The position numbers and the translations under genes were made by a program. From an uncultured Verrucomicrobiota bacterium (lineage in GTDB: Bacteria; Verrucomicrobiota; Verrucomicrobiia; Opitutales; Opitutaceae), in contig CAIQAB010000019.1 of the NCBI GenBank assembly GCA_903869675.1, positions 17,027 through 81,026 of the forward strand: DNA of 64,000 bases, in the 5' to 3' direction. Of the stretch, positions 46,565 to 57,180 are shown piece by piece (the first letter of the stretch is position 1; the number at the start of each line of letters is the position of its first letter). The notes under the pieces were generated by a model. The model saw nothing but the letters and a program-made list of their open reading frames with translations. It did not search any database and was not told where the DNA came from.

Positions 46565-48574
46565 TCACGGAGCAGCCTTCGCGAACTCCGCCACGAAGCC
46601 GCCCGCCGGGCACATTTCGACCCGCAAAATACGCGTCTTGCCCTCCAGTTGCCCCTCGCTGCGCACCCAACCGCCCTCTGCGGCGTCGGTGATCAGAGTA
46701 TAGTTCGTGGTTCGCGCCAGCTTGGCGCGACGTTGACCGGGCGCGACTAGAGCCGACAGGTCGACCTCGACCGTCTTGCGCACAGCCTCGCCGTTGATCC
46801 CCGCCACGCGCCAAATCCCGTCCGCACCGAGTCGGCCGAAAACCGCCAGCTTGCCCGGCTCACCAGCCAGAAACCGCGTCTCCTCCCAGGTCGCCGGGAC
46901 GCGGCGCAGGAAGTCGCGCACGTAGTCCGGTTGCTTCGCCAATCCGTCCGGCGTCTCCACGATATGCTGGATGCCCGAGGTCAATACCACCGTGGTCGCC
47001 AGTTCGTAGCCGAGGCTGGTGCGCCGCTTGATTTTGCCGGGACCGTCGACGCAAAAAGGCGTGAAATCCATGGGATCAAAAACATTACGGGCGAAGGGCA
47101 GCATCGCGACATGACTCGGCGCACGGTCGGCATTGGCCTGTTCAAACGTGATGAATTCGTAGCCCCGCACCGCCTCGGTGGTCAGCAGGTTGGGGTAGGT
47201 TCGCCCCCAGCCACGCGGCAGGGTTGCACCATGGAAATTCATGGCCAGACCCGCCACCGCGCCCTCGGTCATAAGATCATGGTAAAGGTTCACAAAGGCG
47301 CGCCCGTCCCCACCGAAGAAATCTACCTTCACACCCTTCACCCCGATGTCACGCAACTTGGCGAACTCGGAACGCATCGCAGCGCGGGTGAGCAGGCGGT
47401 TCTTGGGCGTCTGAAAAGCGTCATTCCAATCGCCGTTGGAGTTATACCAGACCAGCACACCGACGTTTTTCGTCCGCCCATAAGCGACCAGTTCCCGTAG
47501 CTTATTTTCGCCGATCTGGGTGTCCCAGAGGGCATCGATCAGACAGTAACGCCAGCCCATGGCCGCTGCGTAATCGATAAATTCCTTCTGCACGGGAAAC
47601 GTGGTCTGGGCATCGCCACGCTTGGGCCAACTCCACGCCGCCAAGCCGGTCGGAGGCACGAAAGCCCCCGCCTCCGCCGGACCGGCCACATCGGTGCCCA
47701 GCGTGGATTCGAGGACCGTGCGCAGCTCGCCCGCCGCCACCACCCGCCAGGGCGTAGCGTAAGGCGTGGCGAAACGCGGCTCGACCGGCTCGGACCCGAT
47801 CGTCTCCCGTGCATCCGGAAAACCGATACGATACTCGCCTTCCGGCGCCTCGTGCCGCAGGCGCGAGGCGCAGTAGTCGCGCCCCACCCCCGCCTCCGAG
47901 ATCAGTAGCCAATGCTTCCCCGTGCGAAAAAGCGCTGGAAAGACCCAACCCGCCCCGAGCGTAGACGGTGTGCCCGCCGCGATGTCCTGTTGGTAATATT
48001 CTTCGTAGGAGGGATTGGTCCGCGACCAGCCAGTCTTGGCGACCGAGATCGGCTGCAACCAAGCGCGCGCCCCTGGCGGTAACCGAAAAGAGGTGGTCTC
48101 CTCCCGCACCACCCGCTCCCCCGCGCCCGCCTCGGGAAATACATGACGGAAGGCGATGCCGTCGTCGGACACCTGAAACACCACATCCATCCGCTGACCG
48201 GACGCCGTCGCCAACCGGTAGGTGCGCCGCCGCGCCTCGTAAGTGTTAAGCCGTCGTTTGGCCGTCGCCAGTTCATAGGTCTCCTTCACCCGCTCGACGC
48301 CCGAGCGTCCGACGAGCTTTAACCCACGCGTGAAATCGGCGTCGCCCGCAACCAGGCCGAGCCGCGACCCGGCCAGCACTTCCTCGCCGTCAATTTTCAA
48401 CCCGTAAACGGGCACGCCATCATCATTTAAGGAAAACTCTACCGCCACTCGGCGATTCGGACTGCGCAAGGTATCCGCCGGCATCGCGCCCGCAGGGCCG
48501 ATTGCCCCGCACAACCCGGCAAGGATAACAACCAAAACGCGTGAAATCTTAAGAAAACCAGGGGGTAAATGCAT
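46565..48574 (-). CDS. glycoside hydrolase family 97 protein
   Basis: 669 residues from ATG 48572-48574. A signal peptide (about 1-30) indicates periplasmic or outer location. A beta-sandwich N-domain (VFQVSDDGIAFRHVFP) precedes a (beta/alpha)8 barrel (GWRYCLIDALWDTQIGENKL, GVKGVKVDFFGGDG, EAVRGYEF) and a C-terminal beta domain. GH97 enzymes hydrolyse alpha-glucosides or alpha-galactosides. Asp in VKVDFFGGD near residue 418 sits where retaining GH97 members have their nucleophile, which would favour an alpha-galactosidase-like retaining enzyme; this is inference. It fits the polysaccharide-degrading profile of the window. Confidence 0.88.
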   Translation of the reverse strand: MHLPPGFLKISRVLVVILAGLCGAIGPAGAMPADTLRSPNRRVAVEFSLNDDGVPVYGLKIDGEEVLAGSRLGLVAGDADFTRGLKLVGRSGVERVKETYELATAKRRLNTYEARRRTYRLATASGQRMDVVFQVSDDGIAFRHVFPEAGAGERVVREETTSFRLPPGARAWLQPISVAKTGWSRTNPSYEEYYQQDIAAGTPSTLGAGWVFPALFRTGKHWLLISEAGVGRDYCASRLRHEAPEGEYRIGFPDARETIGSEPVEPRFATPYATPWRVVAAGELRTVLESTLGTDVAGPAEAGAFVPPTGLAAWSWPKRGDAQTTFPVQKEFIDYAAAMGWRYCLIDALWDTQIGENKLRELVAYGRTKNVGVLVWYNSNGDWNDAFQTPKNRLLTRAAMRSEFAKLRDIGVKGVKVDFFGGDGRAFVNLYHDLMTEGAVAGLAMNFHGATLPRGWGRTYPNLLTTEAVRGYEFITFEQANADRAPSHVAMLPFARNVFDPMDFTPFCVDGPGKIKRRTSLGYELATTVVLTSGIQHIVETPDGLAKQPDYVRDFLRRVPATWEETRFLAGEPGKLAVFGRLGADGIWRVAGINGEAVRKTVEVDLSALVAPGQRRAKLARTTNYTLITDAAEGGWVRSEGQLEGKTRILRVEMCPAGGFVAEFAKAAP

Positions 48575-48731
48575 AAATTCAAAAAGTGGATTTATCCGCG
48601 CACCAAATCCGCGCGCTCCTCTGCAAACACGAAAAGAAAAGCATGGAGGCAATCCCCGCACATTGGCCGATCCTCCGATTCCCTTGGCGCGTAGAGAGCG
48701 CCCCCCGTCCATTGGCTCGGGCTCGGTCCTC

Positions 48732-49424
48732 TCAGTCGTCGCTACGACGGCCGGAGAGCAGCAAGAGGATGTGCAGGAGGGAGCCGAGCGCGGCGACGAA
48801 GGCCGCCACGTAAGTCAGGGCGGCGGCATCGAGAGTCTCGTTAACACCCTTCATCTCGTCACGATCGAGGATACCGAGGCCGACCAGTTGCTCCTTGGCG
48901 CGGCGGCTGGCATCGAATTCTACCGGCAGCGTCACGAACTGGAAGAGGCAGATAACCGCCAGCGCGACGGCACCAACCACCAGAAGTTTCCCGCCGAGCG
49001 CGGTGCTGAATAAAAAGATGCCCGCGATCAAAACAAAGTTCGATACGCTCGCCGCGATCTGGGTGGCCGGCACGAGGGTCTGGCGAATATTCATCATGGC
49101 GTAACCCACTTTGTGCTGAATGGCATGCCCGGCCTCGTGGGCGGACACCCCGAGGGCAGCGAGGCTGGAGCCATGGTAGTTGTGCTGCGAGAGGGCCAGT
49201 TCGCGGGTCACGGGGTTGTAGTGGTCGGTGAGCTCGCCGGGCACCTCGATGATTTTTACGTTGGTGATGCCGGCGGAGCGCATCACGGCCTCGGCCGCCT
49301 CACGGCCGGTGATACCGCCGCGCGAACCGACCTGGGAGTTGTGGGCGTAGGCGCTGCGAATCTTCATCTGGGCATAGAGCCCGAAGAGCATTGGGATGAT
49401 GATGAGGACGATCCAGATTAGCAT
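48732..49424 (-). CDS. YugP-like membrane zinc metallopeptidase
   Basis: 230 residues. An N-terminal helix (2-20), zinc motif HEAGH at 96-100, and three further membrane helices (about 120-160 and 205-225) match the Zn_peptidase_2/YugP family. The segment FDASRRAKEQL after the second helix pair supplies the likely third ligand region. The physiological substrate is unknown. It stands between a terminator (49498-49530) and the GH97 gene and seems to have its own promoter. Confidence 0.87.
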   Translation of the reverse strand: MLIWIVLIIIPMLFGLYAQMKIRSAYAHNSQVGSRGGITGREAAEAVMRSAGITNVKIIEVPGELTDHYNPVTRELALSQHNYHGSSLAALGVSAHEAGHAIQHKVGYAMMNIRQTLVPATQIAASVSNFVLIAGIFLFSTALGGKLLVVGAVALAVICLFQFVTLPVEFDASRRAKEQLVGLGILDRDEMKGVNETLDAAALTYVAAFVAALGSLLHILLLLSGRRSDD

Positions 49425-49497
49425 GGTAAGGAGGAGTTGAAGTCTGCCGGTAACACGCGCGAGTCCGCCCGCTTTGCAAGTGGAAGCCGTCGGGCGT

Positions 49498-49530
49498 AAA
49501 AAAGCCGGCGCAGTTTGTAACCACGCCGGC
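49498..49530 (-). terminator. intrinsic terminator after the Gfo/Idh/MocA gene
   Basis: On the minus strand GCCGGCG and CGCCGGC form a 7-bp stem with a 13-nt loop followed by six T residues, 27 bp after the oxidoreductase stop. Confidence 0.85.
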
Positions 49531-49557
49531 AGCTTGCGAAAGCGACTGCGATCCGCC

Positions 49558-50703
49558 TCAGATAGAGGGGATATCGAGCCACTTGCGCTCGGCCCAGCTC
49601 TGGAGACCGAGCTCGGCGAGTTGCACGCCCTTGGCGCCTTCGCGTAGATTCCAAGGGAAGGGCTCGTTCTTCACCACGTGGCGGAGGAATAGCTCCCACT
49701 GGACCTTGAAAGCGTTGTCGTAGACCCCTTGGTCCGGCACGCGCACCCAGCCGTCCTTGTATTTGACCGGGCTGTCGATATCAGGATTCCACACACAACG
49801 AGGTGTGGCGGCGAGGGCTTGGGCCTTGCAATCACGGAGCCCGGCGACGGCCGAGCCGTGGGTGCCATCCACCTGGAGGGTCAACAAGTCGTCGCGGTCA
49901 ACCCGCACCGTCCAGGAAGAGTTGAAGTGGCAAATCACGCCGTTCTTCAACTCGAAGGTGGCGTAGGCCGAGTCGTCGGCGGTGCATTTGTATTTCTTGC
50001 CGGCCTCGTCCCAACGCTCGGGCACATGAGTGGCGCCAAGGCAGGTGAGCGACTTGGGTTCGCCAAAGAGATTCTGAATCACATACTGCCAGTGGCAAAG
50101 CATGTCCACGATGATGCCGCCGTCGTCCTCCTTGCGGTAGTTCCAGGAGGGGCGCTGGAGTTTCTCGTATTCACCGGTGAAGACCCAATAGCCAAACTCG
50201 CCGCGGACGGATAGGATTTTGCCGAAGAAGCCGGTGTCGATCAGCCACTTCAATTTTACCAGGCCAGGCAGCCAGAGTTTGTCCTGCACGACACCGTTCT
50301 TGAGTCCGGCGGCGGTGACCTCCTCGAACAAGGCGAGAGCTTCCTTCGAGGTCGTCGCGGTGGGCTTTTCGCAGTAGATGTGTTTACCGGCCGCGATGGC
50401 TTTGCGCACGCCGTTGGGGCGCTGGCCGGTGAGCGTGGAATCGAAATAGATCTGGTTGGCCGGATCGGCGAGGGCGGCGTCGAGGTTGGTCGAGTAACGC
50501 TTCACCCCGGCACGGGCGGCGAGGGCGGCGAGCTTGGACTCGCTGCGACCGATGAGGATGGGGTCAGGCAGGATGGCCTCGGAGTCGTTCAGTTTCACGC
50601 CCCCTTGGTCGATGATGGCCTTGATCGAGCGCAGCAGATGCTGGTTCGTGCCCATGCGTCCCGTGACGCCGTTCATGATGATGCCGACTTTGTGCGTGGT
50701 CAT
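49558..50703 (-). CDS. Gfo/Idh/MocA family oxidoreductase
   Basis: 381 residues from ATG 50701-50703. Rossmann start VGIIMNGVTGRMGTN (6-20), EKP motif at 112-114 (CEKPTATTSKEAL), and the C-terminal alpha/beta domain with DDGGIIVDMLCHWQYVI, where the catalytic His occurs. The family oxidises or reduces sugars and inositols with NAD(P). It is divergent from an AraC-type regulator across 124 bp, so that regulator probably controls it in response to a sugar. Substrate unknown. Confidence 0.88.
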   Translation of the reverse strand: MTTHKVGIIMNGVTGRMGTNQHLLRSIKAIIDQGGVKLNDSEAILPDPILIGRSESKLAALAARAGVKRYSTNLDAALADPANQIYFDSTLTGQRPNGVRKAIAAGKHIYCEKPTATTSKEALALFEEVTAAGLKNGVVQDKLWLPGLVKLKWLIDTGFFGKILSVRGEFGYWVFTGEYEKLQRPSWNYRKEDDGGIIVDMLCHWQYVIQNLFGEPKSLTCLGATHVPERWDEAGKKYKCTADDSAYATFELKNGVICHFNSSWTVRVDRDDLLTLQVDGTHGSAVAGLRDCKAQALAATPRCVWNPDIDSPVKYKDGWVRVPDQGVYDNAFKVQWELFLRHVVKNEPFPWNLREGAKGVQLAELGLQSWAERKWLDIPSI

Positions 50704-50827
50704 TGTGGATGATAATGTGGGATGGCGCTGCGGTTGCGGGGATGAAGATACCCGAAGGGCTGACTTGCAGTTAGAACGATACCGACGTGTCCTAGCACGT
50801 TCCCGCCACCCCCAAAACGGTCCCGCC

Positions 50828-51598
50828 ATGCTCGCCTGGAGTCCCCTGCTTGTTCAAAAAATCGAGATCCATGCCCTCGGTTTCGTGCTGCGCAAACTGC
50901 AGCTCAACCGCCATCGCGAGGCGGAAGTAGCCGCCCACCGGCATCCCTTTTACCAATTGATCCTCTATCTCGCCGGCGAGGGCGTGCAGATCCTGCGCGA
51001 CCGCCGCGTCGAGGCCCGGGCCGGAGACCTGTTTATCATTCCCCCGGGGGTTGACCACGGCTTTGCGCTGGCCGGCACCAGCCGCCCCCTCTGCCTCGTG
51101 CTGGAATACGAAAGCCGCCCAGGCACGCGCGTCTTTCACCGCCACCTGCCCCAGCAGGCCCTTAACGAACTCCACGCTCTGCTCGCCCGGGTGCCCACCA
51201 AAGGCCGCCTCGCCTTGTCCGACTATCCCGCCGTGCTTTCCGTCGTGGCGCGCCTGCTCGAACCCGCCCGCCCCGCCGATCCCGCCCCAGCACCTGCCCC
51301 CTCCCCGCTCGTTGCCCGCGTCCGCGAGGGCCTGCGCGAAGCCAAACCCTTCGATGAGATCGCGCGCGAGACCGGCTATGTCCGTGACGCCCTGAGTCGC
51401 CGCTTGAAGCGCGAACACGGCCTGGGTCTGCGCGGCCTGCGCGACCATGAACGGCTCCAAGCCGCCCAAGCCGCTCTGCGCGAGACCCCGGGCATCGCCG
51501 CCGCCGCCGCCCAAGCGGGCTTCGATGACCCCAATTACTTCGCCCGCTGGTTCCGAAAACAAACCGGCCTCACGCCCTCAGCTTGGAGACGCCAGTGA
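50828..51598 (+). CDS. AraC-family transcriptional regulator
   Basis: 256 residues from ATG 50828. N-terminal cupin sensor (about 25-110; HRHPFYQLILYLAGEGVQIL and GDLFIIPPGVDHGF). Two C-terminal HTH motifs (about 172-256; FDEIARETGYVRDALSRRLK and IAAAAAQAGFDDPNYFARWF). It would bind a sugar or related effector and activate or repress the divergently encoded oxidoreductase at 49558-50703. The intergenic 50704-50827 should hold the shared regulatory site, but no palindrome or direct repeat stood out. Confidence 0.9.
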   Translation: MLAWSPLLVQKIEIHALGFVLRKLQLNRHREAEVAAHRHPFYQLILYLAGEGVQILRDRRVEARAGDLFIIPPGVDHGFALAGTSRPLCLVLEYESRPGTRVFHRHLPQQALNELHALLARVPTKGRLALSDYPAVLSVVARLLEPARPADPAPAPAPSPLVARVREGLREAKPFDEIARETGYVRDALSRRLKREHGLGLRGLRDHERLQAAQAALRETPGIAAAAAQAGFDDPNYFARWFRKQTGLTPSAWRRQ

Positions 51599-51747
51599 GC
51601 GTCCCTCCCGAAAGGTCAAAAATCTGCAGACTGGCGTCCGCTCCGGACGAGTTCGGGAAACAAGTCTCTCGACTCCGGAATTAACAACTAATGATGGAGG
51701 GGGAAAGCGGCTTTCACTCCTCCGTTTTTGGACCGGCGCTTGGGCCC

Positions 51748-52941
51748 TCAGCCCCGCAGCGTCGCGCAGAACTCCGCCAGTCGGGTCACACCCTTGCGGA
51801 TGGTCTCGTCTCCGGTCGCGTAGCTCAACCGCAGATACCCCTCGGCCCCGAAGGCCGAGCCATGCACGGCGGCTACCTTCTTTTGCTCCAGCAAGCGCTG
51901 GCAGAAATCGTCGGAACTTAGACCAAAGGAAGTAATGTTCGGGAAAAGATAGAAGGCCCCTTCGGCCAAGAGGCAGCGCACGCCGGCGATCTTGTTCAGT
52001 TCGGCGTGGAGAAACTTCCGGCGGCGATCGAAGGCGACGAGCATGGCGTCGAGCGCGACCCGCGTCTTCTCCTTTTCCTTAAGCGCCGCCAGCGCGCCCC
52101 ACTGGGCGAAGGTCGTGGCGTTGCTCGTGGTCTGGCTCTGAAGCTCGGCGATAGCCTTGGCGATGGGCGCGGGCGCGACCGTGGTGCCAAGGCGCCAGCC
52201 AGTCATGGCAAAGGTCTTGGCGAAGCCGGAGACGATGATGGTGCGGGCCTCGACCTCCTTGGAAAAAGTGGCCGGCGCGACGTGTTTCGCCCCGTCGTAG
52301 GTCAAGTGCTCGTAGATCTCATCGGACAGGATATAGAGATTATGCCGCAGGGCCACCTCGACGATAGCCTCCATCTCCGCCCGGCTGTAGACCGCGCCGG
52401 TGGGATTGGACGGCGAGTTGAGGATGAGCAGACGAGTGCGCGGCGTGATCGCCGCCTCTAGCTGCGCCGGGGTAAGGCGGAAGCCCGTCGTGTCGTCAGC
52501 CAGCACCACCACCGGACGCGCGCCGGCCAGCTTCACCATTTCGGGGTAGCTCACCCAATAGGGAGCGGGAATGATCACCTCGTCGCCCGGCGAGCAGGTG
52601 GCAAGGATCGCGAGGTAGCAGGAGAACTTGCCGCCCGGCGAGACGATGACCTGGGAGGGTGCGACCGCCAGACCGTAGTCATCGCGATACTTGTCCGCCA
52701 GCGCCTGGCGAAGCGGCTCGATGCCCGGCGTAGGAGCATACTTGGTCTTGCCGGCCTTCAGGGCCGCGATGCAGGCCTCCTTGATATGCTCGGGCGTATC
52801 AAAGTCGGGCTCGCCGGCGGCGAAGCCGCAAACGTCCTCGCCAGCGGCGGCCAGGGCCTTGGCCTTGGCGTCAACCGCAAGCGTAGGCGAGGGCGAGATA
52901 TTGCGAGCCCAGGTGGAAAGGGCGGCGGGGGCGGTGCTCAT
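51748..52941 (-). CDS. aspC: aspartate aminotransferase (class I/II)
   Basis: 397 residues. Fold I aminotransferase with [14 protein letters not shown] (40-53), [13 protein letters not shown] (178-190), and [11 protein letters not shown] (207-217). The PLP Lys242 is in [15 protein letters not shown]. This is the prephenate/aspartate aminotransferase Ib subgroup common outside enterobacteria. It interconverts Asp plus 2-oxoglutarate with oxaloacetate plus Glu. Usually this motif reads GFSK; Ala replaces Ser next to the Lys. Single gene; no operon partners seen. Confidence 0.92.
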   Translation of the reverse strand: MSTAPAALSTWARNISPSPTLAVDAKAKALAAAGEDVCGFAAGEPDFDTPEHIKEACIAALKAGKTKYAPTPGIEPLRQALADKYRDDYGLAVAPSQVIVSPGGKFSCYLAILATCSPGDEVIIPAPYWVSYPEMVKLAGARPVVVLADDTTGFRLTPAQLEAAITPRTRLLILNSPSNPTGAVYSRAEMEAIVEVALRHNLYILSDEIYEHLTYDGAKHVAPATFSKEVEARTIIVSGFAKTFAMTGWRLGTTVAPAPIAKAIAELQSQTTSNATTFAQWGALAALKEKEKTRVALDAMLVAFDRRRKFLHAELNKIAGVRCLLAEGAFYLFPNITSFGLSSDDFCQRLLEQKKVAAVHGSAFGAEGYLRLSYATGDETIRKGVTRLAEFCATLRG

Positions 52942-53080
52942 GGAGAAAAATTATTTCAGAAGAAAAATACGGAAGCAGAAAAGAAACCGGGGCAGAGGTT
53001 GCAACCGGGCGGGGCGCGAAAACCGCCGTGCGGGCGAGAGACCCGGCTAAGTCACCGGGCCTGAAACCCGCGTCGCGGCG

Positions 53081-53437
53081 TCACTTCTTGGATTTTTTGG
53101 CGGCACCCTTCTTGTCGGAGTTTTTTTTATCCGAACCCTTCTTTTCCGGCAGAGCCTCCAGCGCCGCGCGCAAGATCACGCCAAGACTGACCTTCTGCTT
53201 TTTGGAGGCCTTCACCAGCGTGGCTTTATCCGCCGCCGCCAGACGCACCGAGATCTGCCGGTGCTCCTCGGTGCCGGCCTCAAACTTCGATAGGTCGAAT
53301 TCACCCAGCGCATAACGCACCACCTCCGAGGTGGAGGCCAGTCCCAGCTTTTTGCGCTGCGTCTCGATCTTGTTGAGGAGCGAGACCGGGAGGTCGAAGG
53401 TAAGCGGGGACGGGGCGGGAGCAGTTTTTTTAGCCAT
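53081..53437 (-). CDS. ribbon-helix-helix-like protein with Lys-rich tail
   Basis: 118 residues from ATG 53435-53437. Residues about 12-50 (FDLPVSLLNKIETQRKKLGL then STSEVVRYAL) fit a ribbon-helix-helix/CopG dimerisation and DNA-binding unit. A second helical part contains VRLAAADKATLVKASKKQKV and VILRAALEAL. The last 20 residues are almost only Lys, Ser, Asp and Gly (KKGSDKKNSDKKGAAKKSKK), like histone-tail or AlgP-type extensions. No toxin gene lies next to it. A chromatin-like or regulatory role is possible but unproved. Confidence 0.7.
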   Translation of the reverse strand: MAKKTAPAPSPLTFDLPVSLLNKIETQRKKLGLASTSEVVRYALGEFDLSKFEAGTEEHRQISVRLAAADKATLVKASKKQKVSLGVILRAALEALPEKKGSDKKNSDKKGAAKKSKK

Positions 53438-53691
53438 GTTGGGTTTGAGTGCGCAGCGATAAAAAAGGATGGATGAACTCCAAGGGTTTGACGTATCCAC
53501 GCCCGAAAGACGCGGGCAATGCAAATCTCGCGAAAATCCGCACGGCCCGTTCGCCAACCGCGCCCGGCGTTGACTCCGCTGCGACGCACAAGATTGTCCT
53601 GACTCTTTAACCGGGGTGCGGTGCCCGTGACCCGCGCCCCGTAAATCCCCATCACGGAATCCCGTCCGCCCACCCCATCCGTTCCTCCTCC

Positions 53692-54828
<1,137 letters not shown>

Positions 54829-54899
54829 ACCGGTTCCGCACCCTACCAAAAAAACGCGCGGGCCTCGGGGCATGCGCCGCAAACGCAGCCGCCGCCGCG

Positions 54900-56237
54900 T
54901 TAAAAATCCTGCAGCCTCTGCTCGCCCGCGCCGCGCTCCGGCTCCAGCCGGGCCAGCACCTCGCCGAGCAAGTAGATCGAGCCCGTCACCACCAGCACGT
55001 CGCCACCCGGTCCCGGCACGCCGACCGCGCAAGATCCCGGGCCGGGGAACAACCGCGCCACCTCACCCCGCAAGACCCGTCCGCCGCGGGCAAAGAATTC
55101 CGCCGGCACGAGCGCCTCCAGCTCCTCAAAGCTCGAGGCCCGGGCCTGCTGCGGCCGCGCCAGATGGATCTCCCGGGCGTGCCGGCCGATCACCTCCAGC
55201 AGGGGGCGTGCACGCGCCACGCCAAGCACACCGGCCACCACGACCGGACGCCGCCCCGTCTCCACCACCAGTTTGCCCAGCAGGCCGTCCAGCACGACCG
55301 CCCCCTCGGGATTGTGCGACGCATCAAGCACGAGGAGCCGTCCGTCCGCCAGACGCGAACGCTGCCAGCGCCCCGGCCACGAGACCCGGGCGAGGCCCTC
55401 TTGGATATTAGCCTCGGTGAGCCCGAAACGCCCGGCCACCACCCGCGCCGCCAGCGTGGCGGTCGCCGCATTGAGCCGCTGGTAATCGCCCTCGAGCGCC
55501 GCACGCGGATAGTTTTCCACGTCCTCGCCAAAAACGTCCCGCACCGCCGTGAGCGTTGCGCCCCGCTCCGCCGCCACCCGACGCACCACGGCCTCGGCTT
55601 CTTCCGGAAGCAGGCCCATGACCACCGGCACACCGGGCTTGATAATGCCGGCCTTCTCCGCGGCGATGGCCGCGAGCGTATGGCCCAGCAATTCGCAGTG
55701 ATCGAGACCGATACTGGTGATTATCGCCACCTCGGGCGTCAGGATGTTGGTCGCATCCAGCCGTCCGCCCAACCCCACCTCGACCACCGCCGCCGCACAG
55801 TTTTTCCGTTGGAATTGGAGAAACGCCATCGCGGTCATAAGCTCAAAGAAACTCGGTGCCTCCCCGGGCGTCGCCTGCTCCAGCTCCGCCGTCTTAGGCA
55901 GCAACTCGGCCACGTAGGCCACGATCTCCGCCTCGGTGAGCGCCACGCCATCCACGCGCACCCGTTCTCCGAGCCGCACCAGATGGGGCGAGGTATACAG
56001 CCCGGTGCGCTGGCCGGCGGCGCGCAGGATGGAGTCCAGCATGGCCGCGACCGACCCCTTGCCGTTGGTGCCCGCCACATGCAGCGTCGGGGTGACGCGC
56101 TCCGGATGGCCGAGCAAAGCGGCAAAGGCCTGCATGCGGTCGATGCCAAAGGAAACGCCGCCAGCCTTGAGCGCGTAGAGTCGCTCGCAGATTGCGGCAT
56201 AGTCCGCCGGGTCACCCAAGGAGGCCTCCTTGCTCAC
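54900..56237 (-). CDS. folC: folylpolyglutamate synthase / dihydrofolate synthase
   Basis: 445 residues. Mur-ligase-like fold: P-loop VAGTNGKGSVAAML, then TSPHLVRLGERVRVDG, VEVGLGGRLDATNI, SIGLDHCELLGHTLAAIAAE and LDASHNPEGAVVL, all FolC signatures. It adds Glu to folates and possibly makes dihydrofolate. It is last in the truA-comF-accD-folC operon; 47 bp separate it from accD, a pairing also common in proteobacteria. Confidence 0.95.
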   Translation of the reverse strand: MSKEASLGDPADYAAICERLYALKAGGVSFGIDRMQAFAALLGHPERVTPTLHVAGTNGKGSVAAMLDSILRAAGQRTGLYTSPHLVRLGERVRVDGVALTEAEIVAYVAELLPKTAELEQATPGEAPSFFELMTAMAFLQFQRKNCAAAVVEVGLGGRLDATNILTPEVAIITSIGLDHCELLGHTLAAIAAEKAGIIKPGVPVVMGLLPEEAEAVVRRVAAERGATLTAVRDVFGEDVENYPRAALEGDYQRLNAATATLAARVVAGRFGLTEANIQEGLARVSWPGRWQRSRLADGRLLVLDASHNPEGAVVLDGLLGKLVVETGRRPVVVAGVLGVARARPLLEVIGRHAREIHLARPQQARASSFEELEALVPAEFFARGGRVLRGEVARLFPGPGSCAVGVPGPGGDVLVVTGSIYLLGEVLARLEPERGAGEQRLQDF

Positions 56238-56284
56238 GGATGGGGTAGCGACTTGAACGGACCGCGCCGATCCGCCCGCCTCGT

Positions 56285-57154
56285 TTAGGCCGCCGAAGCC
56301 GGGGCCTTGCGCAGGTGCAGGGCGCCCAGGACGGTGCGCAGGGTGTCACGCATTTCAAGGCGCGGCACGATGAGGTCGATGAGGCCCTTTTTCTCGAGGA
56401 ACTCGGCGGTCTGGAAACCCGCCGGCAGGGTCTGCTTCACCGTGTCCTTGATAACGCGCGCCCCGGCGAAACCGATCAACGCGCCGGGTTCGGCGATATT
56501 GACGTCGCCCAGCACTGCAAAGCTGGCGGTCACGCCGCCCATCGTCGGGTGGGTGAGGATGGAGATATAGGGCAGGCCGGCCTGCGCCAGGCGACCGAGC
56601 GCGGCGCTCGTCTTGGCCATTTGCATGAGCGAGAAAATACCCTCCTGCATGCGCGCGCCGCCCGAGGCCGAGAAGATCAGGCAGGGGACCTTTTCCGCCA
56701 GCGCCCGCTCGATCGCCCGGGTGATTTTCTCACCCACCGCCGAACCCATCGCGCCGCCGCAAAAACGGAAATCCATCACCGCCACGGAAACCTTGATGCC
56801 GTGGATCTTGCCCGTGCCGCAAATGACCGCTTCGGGCAGGCCGCTGTCGCGCTCGTATTTTTTGATGCGCTCGGGATAAGGGGCCGAGTCCACGAACTTC
56901 AAAGGATCCGCCGACCGCACCGAGGCGTCGTGCTCCTCGAAAGTCTCCGCATCAAACAAGGCCTGGATCCGCCCGCGGGCCCCGATGGGGAAATGGTAAC
57001 CACTGCGCGGGACCACCATCTGGTTGGCCTCCAGTTCCTGGGTGAAAATCGTCTCCCCGGACAAGGGACACTTAGCGTAAAGACCCTTGGGGATGTCCTT
57101 ACGCTTGATAACAACAGTGGAATACTTGGGCTGGCTGAACAACGACATAGACAC
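56285..57154 (-). CDS. accD: acetyl-CoA carboxylase carboxyltransferase subunit beta, zinc ribbon degenerate
   Basis: 289 residues. The crotonase-like core is fully conserved (MGSAVGEKITRAIERAL, FSASGGARMQEGIFSLMQM, LTHPTMGGVTASFAVLGD, ALIGFAGARVIKDTVKQTL). The N-terminal zinc ribbon is not: only one of the four ligand cysteines remains (YAKC), and the positions of the others read Ser, Val and Ser (KCPLSG and VVPRSG). With AccA it makes malonyl-CoA. Loss of the zinc site is unusual because in E. coli this ribbon takes part in binding. Third gene of truA-comF-accD-folC. Confidence 0.94.
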   Translation of the reverse strand: MSMSLFSQPKYSTVVIKRKDIPKGLYAKCPLSGETIFTQELEANQMVVPRSGYHFPIGARGRIQALFDAETFEEHDASVRSADPLKFVDSAPYPERIKKYERDSGLPEAVICGTGKIHGIKVSVAVMDFRFCGGAMGSAVGEKITRAIERALAEKVPCLIFSASGGARMQEGIFSLMQMAKTSAALGRLAQAGLPYISILTHPTMGGVTASFAVLGDVNIAEPGALIGFAGARVIKDTVKQTLPAGFQTAEFLEKKGLIDLIVPRLEMRDTLRTVLGALHLRKAPASAA

Positions 57155-57180
57155 GAAAAGATTGGAGAGGCAGGGACCGG

